DNA from: Phalacrocorax aristotelis
Taxonomy: Eukaryota; Chordata; Aves; Suliformes; Phalacrocoracidae
Assembly: GCF_949628215.1 (NCBI RefSeq)
Contig: NW_027441280.1
Span: 62,001 to 126,000 of the forward strand
Length of the DNA: 64,000 nucleotides
Reading direction: 5' to 3'
A model generated the notes under the pieces. It saw nothing but the letters and a program-made list of their open reading frames with translations, was not told the DNA's origin and searched no databases. Position numbers and translations under genes: made by a program. Below, piece by piece: positions 55,263 to 64,000 of the stretch. Position 1 is the stretch's first letter. Every line of letters begins with the position of its first letter.

Positions 55263-55596
55263 GTGAGTCCTGGGCCAGTGGGGCCCCGTTGCCTCTCTTG
55301 TGCGTCCTGGGCCCTCCCTGTCTCTCCCCCGGCCCCCTCTCTTTCCTTACCTGCTGCAAAATTTTTTTTTTTTCTTTTGGGCCCCCCCCGCACCTTCTTT
55401 CTCCATCTCACTCTGAGTGGCTCCCTGCCTCCCCGTCTTTTTCAGTCCTCCCTCTCTCTGTCCTGTAGCCTGTGGCTCCTTTTTCTATCTCCGCCTCTCT
55501 CTGCCTGGCTCTGGCTCCGTTTTTTTATTCCTCCTGCTCTGTCCTGTAGCCTGTCGGTATTTTGTCTTTCTCTGGCCCTCTTGGTCTGACTCCCTG

Positions 55597-56153
55597 TGTT
55601 ACCGAAAAACGCGGTAAAATCGGAAACGACTCCTCAACGCCAATTTAGTATTAAAGAGCAGGCATTCTTTATTCACGGCGCCGGATGCACGGGGGATCGC
55701 TCCTCCTGGCGTGCGTACCTCACACACCTTTCCCGTACAATTTGTAGATCAAAATTTTACGTATTCATATATATACATTATAGCCCTGTCTGCTGATCGG
55801 TACAAACTTGCTCGTTCCGTATGTAAATCGCTGCGCAGGCTCGGTTGTCCTCTTCCGTTGTTCTCTTCTGAGTAGGTGGTATTACTTGGGTCGGTGGTGG
55901 TCTGTGAGTCGGTGGTCGTGATCTCCCCCTGCCGGAATTACCTTTTTACCTTCTTGGCTAGTTTTCTCAGTCCGCTCCACGAAACCGCGTTTTGTCGTCC
56001 TTTTCTGACAGAAGCACGTTGTCTGTTGTTCTGTTGACGTTAACGATCGCCTAGGGACTAAAATGCAGATCGACAGACACACCGATTCGTACGCTCCACG
56101 TTCCCGTAATGGAACACCGTCTCTGGTTGGTTGATTTCATCGCTTTGGTTACA
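55597..56153 (-). mobile_element. LTR1, R1 copy (fullest, 557 bp)
   Basis: This is the most complete copy. It has an extra stretch (gttgtcctcttccgttgttc through attacttgg, about 55,843-55,890) that is missing from all other copies, although it lacks a short ggctgttaatcttggcagtctt stretch found in them. The nested losses give the order of events: full form, then 528 bp, then 438 bp. Confidence 0.75.
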
Positions 56154-57866
56154 CCTGTTCCTGTTGTTCAGTTTCTTCTTTTTTGGCTTTGTTTGATTCT
56201 CTCTGTGATTCTGTTTTTCTCTGCCTCGCTTTTCCCAGCTCCCCGTCCCTCACTTGGAATGCCCGTTGTCCTTCACCAGCTCACTCTCCCTTGGTTGCCA
56301 TCCCCGTTTCTGAATTCCTCCTGCTTTGCCACGTAGCCCGTGGCTTTTTTCTTAATCTCTCTGTCTGCCTCAACGCTCCCGCCGCGCTTTTTAATTCGTC
56401 TGCTCTGTACCCTGCTACTGTTCTTGCCTTTCTGAGTTCTTCTCTGTCCAGCTCCCTTTCCCTATTTGTGGATTCCTGTTCTTCCTGCACCCGCCGCTGT
56501 TCCCTGTGATCTCCGTCTCTCTCTGTCCAGCTCCCTGTCCCTAGGTTTTAATTCCTGCCTCTGCCCGCTGTAGCCCGTCTAGATGTTTCTCTCGGCCTCT
56601 CTCTCTGTCCGGCTCCCTCTCTCTGTGTTCTAATTCCACGTTCTCTGTCACGTAGACCCGTGCTATTTGTTTGTCCTCATCTCTCTCTGTCCAGCTCCTT
56701 GCTGCTATGTTTTCTTTCTTCCCTCTCTCTCTGTCTTTGTAGCCCGTTGCTGTTGTTGTGTTTTTGGTTTTTGTTTTTTTTTTTCCCACTTGTTTCTTCG
56801 TTTGTCTCTGTCTGCCTCCCAGTGCCTGATCTTTAATTCCTCCTTCCCTGTTGGGCCGCTGTTCCTTTTTTCCATTCTACGTTGTGTTCTCTTTGGTCTC
56901 CTGTTCTTATTCATCGGTTCCCTCCTCGCCGCCCTGTGGCTTGTCCCCATTTTAGTGTTGCCTCTCTTTCCCTCTCTCTGGCTTCTTGCCCCTGTTTTTA
57001 AAATTCCTCCCTCTCTTCTCTCTTCCCTGTTGGCCGTGTGATCGTCAGCCTTTCTCCACCTCTTTCTGCCCAGCTCTCTGTGTCTATCCATTAATTCTTC
57101 CCTCTCTGCCCTGTAGCCTGTAGCTTTTGTCCTTTCTCCATCTTGCTGTCTCTGGCTTCCCCGTGACCCTCTTTTAGAATTGTTTCTCTCTTCTTTCTGT
57201 ACGCATTGCGATTCCTTTTGCTCCCCATCTCCCTTTGTTTTGGGTGTTGTTTTGTTGTTGTTTTTCTGGCTCCCTGTCCCTAATTGTTAATTCTCTGCCT
57301 TCTCGTGCTCTGTACCACGTAGCCCCGTGGTTTGTTTTGTGGTGTTCCCTCCCCGGCCCCTTCCCTCCGTCGTTGGCTGTCTCGGCTCCCTGTCCCCGTG
57401 GCTTCATTCTTCCCTTTCTGCCCTGTTCTTGTCGCTTATCTTGTCTTTCTCCATCGCGCTCGGTCCAGCTTCCTGCCCCTATTCTTCTTTCCTCCCTCGC
57501 TGTCGTGCTGCCTGCCCCAGGTTCTTTGTGCGTCTCCAGCCTGCTCCTCTTCCTTCTTTGTTGGTCTGTGTCCTGCTCTTCCCTCTTTCTGCTGCCTCTC
57601 TTCCCCTCTCTCTGCTGCTTTTATCTCCACCTCCGTCAGGCTCCCTGTCCTTCTCTGGCCGTCCTGTTCCCTGCCTCGTGCCTTCTCACTACACGCACAC
57701 ACGTCCCCCCCGCCCCGTCCAGCCGGATGCCGCTCTTCTCTTCTCTCTTCCTACTGTCCCGTGCCCTGCTCCTCACCTTTGGTGGCCTCCCCCTCTGCCC
57801 AGCAGCCCGTCGCCCCAGGAGCCAGGCGACGGACGGTCCGTTCCCTGCCAAACCGGGACAAGCGCG

Positions 57867-58432
57867 TGCCGTGGCTTAGCCCCAGCTGGCTATTCTGCAC
57901 CAGGGAGCTGCTTGCTCACTCCACCCTCAGTGGGCTGGGGGAGAGAGCTGGAAGGGTAAGAGTGAGAAAAATCATGGGTTGAGATCAAGGCTGTTTAATA
58001 GGTAAAGCAAAAGCTGTGCGTGGAAGCAAAGCAAGGAATTAATTCACTCCTCCTTTTCGGCGGGCAGGTGTTGAGCCACCTCTGGGAAAGCAGGGCTCTG
58101 TCATGTGTAATGGTTACTTAGGGAGAGAAATGCCGTAGCCCCCAAGGACTCCCCCTTCTTCCCCCAGCTGCGTGTGCTGAGCGTGATGTCAAATGGTATG
58201 GAATATCCCTTTGGTCAGTTAGCTGGGAAAGCTTTCCCAGCTGTGTCCTCTCCCAGCCTACCTGCTGGTGGGGCACTGAGAGAACCAGAAGAGGCCCTGA
58301 CTGTGGAAGCAGTGCTCAGCAAGAACCAAAACATCTCTACATTATTAACGGTGTTTTGAGCATAAATCCAAAACGTATCCCTTCCTAGCTACTGTGGAGA
58401 AAATGAGCACTATCGCAGCCAACACCAGCTCC
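57867..58432 (-). mobile_element. LTR2, R1 copy
   Basis: Full length; I see no difference from the U1 copy. Confidence 0.65.
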
Positions 58433-60065
58433 GTGCGGCTGCGGCAACGGCGGCCAAGGTGGCCTTGGGGCAGGGGGGGAGTGTTGGGGACCCTGACCCA
58501 CGAATGGCTCCTGGGACTTGTTACGTGCGCGCCTGCACAAACACCTGCCCTCTCCTTTGCCCTCAGGGCTGCGTTTGCGCTGCCTTTGCGTGGGGCAAGG
58601 GGCTGTGATGGAGCCCAGGGGAGGAGGTGGTGCACTGTGGGGGTGAGGGGAGGGCGCCCCCCGTTGCTGCTGCGCCTCAGCTGATGGCGGGGTCTGGATG
58701 GAGGAGCCCCAGGTGCGGGCGGTGGGGCTGACGGTGCCGGCTCCTCCCTGGAAAAGGGGTGGTGCCCGGCTCCGGGGGGCCAGTGTGAGCCGAGGGCGGA
58801 GCGGAGCGGAGCTGTGGCCGAGCGTCAGCGGGCTGCGACTGTAGCGAGGGAGGAGGTGAGCGGGGGCTGGGTGGTGGAGCGCTGCGTCCCGGGTCAAGCC
58901 CCGAGGAGGGCTGCGGCGGGGCAGCGCCGGGTCGGAGCGGGCGGTGGGGAGAGCGAGGCTGTGCTGAGGGCTCGGTGGGGCTTCCGGGTGCATCGGCGGC
59001 CGGGACGGTGGCCCGCAGGGTCCGAGAGCGGGGAGGGCGGGCTGGCGGCGTGCCGGGAGCTGTGGTGGTGCGCCTGCCGGGTGGCCGGGCGGCCGTGTTG
59101 TGCCGCAGAGCGTGCCGGGAGCTGCAGTCCTTGTGGCGCGCAGCTGCCGTGCGGCCGTGTTGTGGCGCAGAGCATGCCGGGAGCTGCAGTCCTTGTGGCG
59201 CGCGGCTGCCGGGCGGCCGTGTTGTGGCGCAGAGCATGCCGGGAGGTGTAGTCCTTGCGGCGCGCGGCTGCCGGGCAGCAGTGTTGTGGCGCAGAGCATG
59301 CCGGGAGGTGTAGTCCTGGCGCAGTGGCTGCCGGCGCTGTCACGTGGTTCGCCGGGGCGTGGCGGGAGGCGCGGTCTTCCGGCGCTCGGGTGCCGGGCGG
59401 CCGTGCCGCGTACGGTAGGCGCGGTGTATTTTTGGGGTTGGATTCGTGTTGATTTCTGGGGGCTTGCGGGTGCGGCCGCTCCCCGAGAAGCGGTGAGTTC
59501 CCCGGGAGCTGACAGAAGGGAAGAGGGAAAGGAGGAGGACCTTTTCCCCCTGCCCAGGGCGCAGATGATGGCCGCCTCCCCGGCTCGCCGGAGCTCCCGC
59601 TCAGCCTCCCCTGGCCCCCCCTTGCCCCGTGCGCCTGCCCCCAGCCCCGGCACCTCCCCTGAAGCGTGCTGCGTAGCCCTTGGCCGCCCCCAGGCCCTGT
59701 CGTGAAGGCAGCGAGCCGGCCCTCAAGCGCACTGGATTCCCCCTCGGCGCAGGGGCCCTTAGCAGTAGCGCGGGGAAGGGGCGCTGTGTCCGGAAGCCCC
59801 TGCGCAAGGAGAGGCTTTGGTCAGGGTCGATCGACGGTAATGACGGTCGCTGTTTCTTCTTTCCCTCTCCCAGAGACCGTGCTGAGGACGTGGTTGTCTG
59901 TCCTTCCCCCGGGGACGCCGTCGACTGCGGCCGTCTCAGGCTTGCGTGGCTTCTCTCTGCCCGGCTTTGCCATCCTCGCGGCGCCGGGGCGAAAAGGGAC
60001 ACACAGAGCCCTTCCCGGCTGTGGACAGGAGCTGCCTCGGCTGAAGCTGGAGACGCCAACGAAAG
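58433..60065 (+). promoter_or_regulatory. CpG-island promoter region of R1
   Basis: Four 62-bp repeats (motif starts 59110, 59172, 59234 and 59296), with the same variant order as U1. Confidence 0.6.
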
Positions 60066-60780
60066 GTAAAGCAGAAGAAACTGAAGGCGCTCTGGCTGCC
60101 AGCTGCCTTCCTGCTGCAGGCAAGAGAGAGCCTGTCCCTGCAGGTGAGGGAGGAAGGATCCCCCTTCATAGCCCGCAGCGGGCCGGGCCAGGCCACCAAC
60201 GTGCACCGCAGGGTCCGTACGCGGTAACCCGGAGTTGGGTACGGGCGTGTAGTGCACGAGCGAGCTAGGCTACGTGCCGAGGAAGCCTCATCTCGTAAGA
60301 GCTGTAAGACACCCCCGTGTTCTCTTCAGGTGGAGGTCGGCCTAGAGTCTGGAGCTGCAGAAGAGGCAGGGAGGAGAGGAGGGGAAAGAAGCATGTGAAC
60401 GGCTAAATTGTGCCAGCAGCGCTGAGAGCGAGAGTCGCGGTGAGTCCTGGGCCAGTGGGGCCCCGTTGCCTCTCTTGTGCGTCCTGGGCCCTCCCTGTCT
60501 CTCCCCCGGCCCCCTCTCTTTCCTTACCTGCTGCAAAATTATTTTTTTTTTTCTTTTGGGCCCCCCCCGCACCTTCTTTCTCCATCTCGCTCTGAGTGGC
60601 TCCCTGCCTCCCCGTCTTTTCAGTCCTCCCTCTCTCTGTCCTGTAGCCTGTGGCTACTTGTTCTTTCTCCGCCTCTCTCTGCCTGGCTCTGGCTCCGTTT
60701 TTATTTTTTTATTCCTCCTGCTCTGTCCTGTAGCCTGTCGGTATTTTGTCTTTCTCTGGCCCTCTTGGTCTGACTCCCTG

Positions 60781-61218
60781 TGTTACCGAAAAACGCGGTA
60801 AAATCGGAAACAACTCCTCAAGACCAATTTAGTATTAAAGAGCAGGCGTTGTTTATTCACGGCGCCAGACGCACGGGGGATCGCTCCTCCTGGCGTGCGT
60901 ACCTCACGCACCTTTCCCGTTCAATTTGTAGATCAAAATTTTAGGTATTTATACACATTCATTATTGTCCTGTCTACTGATTGTCCTTTTACCTTCTTGG
61001 CTGTTAATCTTGGCAGTCTTGGCTAGTTTTCTCAGTCCGCTCCACGAAACCGCGTTTTGTCATCCTTTTCTGACAGAAGCACGTTGTCTGTTGTTCTGCT
61101 GACGTTAACGATCGCCTAGGGACTAAAATGCAGATCAACAGGTGCGCTGATTCGTACGCTCCATGTTCCCGTAATGGAACACCGTCTCTGGTTGGCTGAT
61201 TTCATCGCTTTGGTTACA
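60781..61218 (-). mobile_element. LTR1, R2 copy
   Basis: The 438-bp form, matching U1. Confidence 0.75.
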
Positions 61219-62925
61219 CCTGTTCCTGTTGTTCAGTTTCTTCTTTTTTGGCTTTGTGTGATTCTCTCTGTGATTCTGTTTTTCTCTGCCTCGCTTTTCC
61301 CAGCTCCCCGTCCCTCACTTGGAATGCCCGTTGTCCTTCACCAGCTCACTCTCCCTTGGTTGCCATCCCCGTTTCTGAATTCCTCCTGCTTTGCCACGTA
61401 GCCCGTGACTTTTTTCTTAATCTCTCTCTGTCTGCCTCAACGCTCCCCCCGCGCTTTTTCATTCGTCTGCTCTGCTCTGCACCCTGCTACTGTTCTTGCC
61501 TTTCTGAGTTCTTCTCTGTCGAGCTCCCTTTCCCTATTTGTGGATTCCTGTTCTTCCTGCAGCCACCGCTGTTCCCTGTGACCTCCGTCTCTCTCTGTCC
61601 AGCTCCCTGTCCCTAGGTTTTAATCCCTGCCTCTGCCCGCTGTAGCCCGTCTAGGTTTTTCTCTCGGCCTCTCTCTCTGTCCGGCTCCCTCTCTCTGTGT
61701 TCTAATTCCACGTTCTCTGTCACGTAGACCCGTGCTATTTGTTTGTCCTCATCTCTCTCTGTCCAGCTCCTTGCTGCGATGTTTTATTTCTTCCCTCTCT
61801 GTCTGTCTTTGTAGCCCGTTGCCGTTGTTGTTTTTTTTTTTTTTTCCCACTTGTTTCTTCATGTGTCTCTGTCTGCCTCCCAGTGCCTGATCTTTAATTC
61901 CTCCTTCCCTGTAGGCCGCTGTTCCTTTTTTCCATTCTACATTGTGTTCTCTTTGGTCTGCTGTTCTTATTCATCGGTTCCCTCCTCGCTGCCCTGTGGC
62001 TTGTCCCCATTTATTGTTGCCTCTCTCTCCCTCTCTCTGGCTTCTTGCCCCTGTTTTTAAAATTCCTCCCTCTCTTCTCTCTTCCCTGTTGGCCGTGTGA
62101 TCGTCAGCCTTTCTCCACCTCTTTCTGCCCAGCTCTCTGTGTCTATCCATTAATTCTTCCCTCTCTGCCCTGTAGCCTGTAGCTTTTGTCCTTTCTCCAT
62201 CTTGCTGTCTCTGGCTTCCCCGTGACCCTCTTTTAGAATTGTTTCTCTCTTCTTTCTGTACGCGTTGCGATTCCTTTTGCTCCCCATCTCCCTTTGTTTT
62301 GGGTGTTGTTTTGTTGTTGTTTTTCTGGCTCCCTGTCCCTAATTGTTAATTCTCTGCCTTCTCGTGCTCTGTACCACGTAGCCCCGTGGTTTGTTTTGTG
62401 GTGTTCCCTCCCCGGCCCCTTCCCTCCGTCGTTGGCTGTCTCGGCTCCCTGTCCCCGTGGCTTCATTCTTCCCTTTCTGCCCTGTTCTTGTCGCTTATCT
62501 TGTCTTTCTCCATCGCGCTCGGTCCAGCTTCCTGCCCCTATTCTTCTTTCCTCCCTCGCTGTCGTGCTGCCTGCCCCAGGTTCTTTGTGCGTCTCCAGCC
62601 TGCTCCTCTTCCTTCTTTGTTGGTCTGTGTCCTGCTCTTCCCTCTTTCTGCTGCCTCTCTTCCCCTCTCTCTGCTGCTTTTATCTCCACCTCCGTCAGGC
62701 TCCCTGTCCTTCTCTGGCCGTCCTGTTCCCTGCCTCGTGCCTTCTCACTACACGCACACACGTCCCCCCCGCCCCGTCCAGCCGGATGCCGCTCTTCTCT
62801 TCTCTCTTCCTACTGTCCCGTGCCCTGCTCCTCACCTTTGGTGGCCTCCCCCTCTGCCCAGCAGCCCGTCGCCCCAGGAGCCAGGCGACGGACGGTCCGT
62901 TCCCTGCCAAACCGGGACAAGCGCG

Positions 62926-63491
62926 TGCCGTGGCTTAGCCCCAGCTGGCTATTCTGCACCAGGGAGCTGCTTGCTCACTCCACCCTCAGTGGGCTGGGGG
63001 AGAGAGCTGGAAGGGTAAGAGTGAGAAAAATCATGGGTTGAGATCAAGGCTGTTTAATAGGTAAAGCAAAAGCTGTGCGTGGAAGCAAAGCAAGGAATTA
63101 ATTCACTCCTCCTTTTCGGCGGGCAGGTGTTGAGCCACCTCTGGGAAAGCAGGGCTCTGTCATGTGTAATGGTTACTTAGGGAGAGAAATGCCGTAGCCC
63201 CCAAGGACTCCCCCTTCTTCCCCCAGCTGCGTGTGCTGAGCGTGATGTCAAATGGTATGGAATATCCCTTTGGTCAGTTAGCTGGGAAAGCTTTCCCAGC
63301 TGTGTCCTCTCCCAGCCTACCTGCTGGTGGGGCACTGAGAGAACCAGAAGAGGCCCTGACTGTGGAAGCAGTGCTCAGCAAGAACCAAAACATCTCTACA
63401 TTATTAACGGTGTTTTGAGCATAAATCCAAAACGTATCCCTTCCTAGCTACTGTGGAGAAAATGAGCACTATCGCAGCCAACACCAGCTCC
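62926..63491 (-). mobile_element. LTR2, R2 copy
   Basis: Full length, U1-type. Confidence 0.65.
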
Positions 63492-64000
63492 GTGCGGCTG
63501 CGGCAACGGCGGCCAAGGTGGCCTTGGGGCAGGGGGGGAGCGTTGGGGACCCTGACCCACGAATGGCTCCTGGGACTTGTTACGTGCGCGCCTGCACAAA
63601 CACCTGCCCTCTCCTTTGCCCTCAGGGCTGCGTTTGCGCTGCCTTTGCGTGGGGCAAGGGGCTGTGATGGAGCCCAGGGGAGGAGGTGGTGCACTGTGGG
63701 GGTGAGGGGAGGGCGCCCCCCGTTGCTGCTGCGCCTCAGCTGATGGCGGGGTCTGGATGGAGGAGCCCCAGGTGCGGGCGGTGGGGCTGACGGTGCCGGC
63801 TCCTCCCTGGAAAAGGGGTGGTGCCCGGCTCCGGGGGGCCAGTGTGAGCCGAGGGCGGAGCGGAGCGGAGCTGTGGCCGAGCGTCAGCGGGCTGCGACTG
63901 TAGCGAGGGAGGAGGTGAGCGGGGGCTGGGTGGTGGAGCGCTGCGTCCCGGGTCAAGCCCCGAGGAGGGCTGCGGCGGGGCAGCGCCGGGTCGGAGCGGG
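63492..64000 (+). promoter_or_regulatory. Start of R2 CpG island (cut by window end)
   Basis: Matches U1 from 3442. The window ends before the ZNF143-type repeats. Confidence 0.6.

Larger units (their letters stand above)
54895..60238 (+). repeat. First unit of right array, R1
   Basis: The left edge, about 54,910-55,078, is a diverged copy of CpG-island exon sequence (like 4507-4665). It is joined at a shared gcac to cgagcgagctagg, deleting roughly 0.6 kb. Exon B is 55153-55262, LTR1 is the fullest copy (55597-56153), and LTR2 is 57867-58432. From about 57,880 to 60,238 it is almost identical to 2,889-5,247. The only difference I noticed in that stretch is a C at 3491 versus T at 58,482. Confidence 0.92.
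60239..64000 (+). repeat. Right-array unit R2 (cut by window end)
   Basis: The offset to U1 is 60,050. It contains exon B 60330-60439, LTR1 60781-61218, LTR2 62926-63491 and the start of the CpG island. The right array therefore continues beyond the window with the same 5059-bp period. Confidence 0.95.

Overview
The window looks like nuclear DNA of a bird, probably a neoavian. Nothing bacterial, phage or CRISPR-like was seen. The main evidence is two solo LTRs that I recognise from memory as common avian endogenous-retrovirus LTR types. Supporting signs are very CpG-rich islands, GT-AG exon-like segments, and a density of satellites typical of avian microchromosomes or the W chromosome. No protein-coding gene could be identified by homology, and most long open frames are by-products of GC-rich or repeated sequence.

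Layout. (1) Positions 1-28,215 are a head-to-tail tandem array, already running at the left edge. Long units of about 5.06 kb (U1, U2, U7) alternate with a block of short units of about 3.06 kb (U3-U6). The array ends in a degraded edge copy (U8, 27,578-28,215). (2) Positions 28,216-54,895 are a mostly single-copy spacer. It holds weak exon-like segments, a module present three times, an AT-rich minisatellite, a striking 2.9-kb minisatellite carrying about 28 NRF1-type sites (39.75-42.6 kb), three CpG islands and a G-rich minisatellite (48.82-49.52 kb). (3) From 54,895 to the right edge the tandem array resumes in the same orientation (R1, R2). R1 and R2 are closer to U1 than U1 is to its neighbour U2, so the window may show slightly more than one period of a roughly 55-kb higher-order repeat.

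Anatomy of a long unit, left to right: a 110-bp exon-like segment (exon B); a long pyrimidine-rich tract made of degenerate repeats of roughly 90 bp, into which LTR1 (minus orientation) is inserted with a 4-bp target duplication; LTR2 (minus orientation); a CpG island with 3-4 tandem 62-bp repeats, each carrying a ZNF143/THAP11-type motif, plus an E-box; then exon-like segments with good splice signals (exon A), whose donors are in phase with exon B of the next unit. Short units lack about 2.05 kb, which removes the whole CpG island and exon A. The array therefore mixes promoter-bearing and promoter-less copies. What the units transcribe, and whether any of it is translated, cannot be decided from sequence alone.

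Two separate minisatellites here have each multiplied a promoter element: ZNF143-type at 62 bp in the tandem units and NRF1-type at about 76 bp in the spacer. A single diverged copy of the NRF1 unit lies at 54.5 kb, directly in front of the right array, and may be close to the progenitor form.
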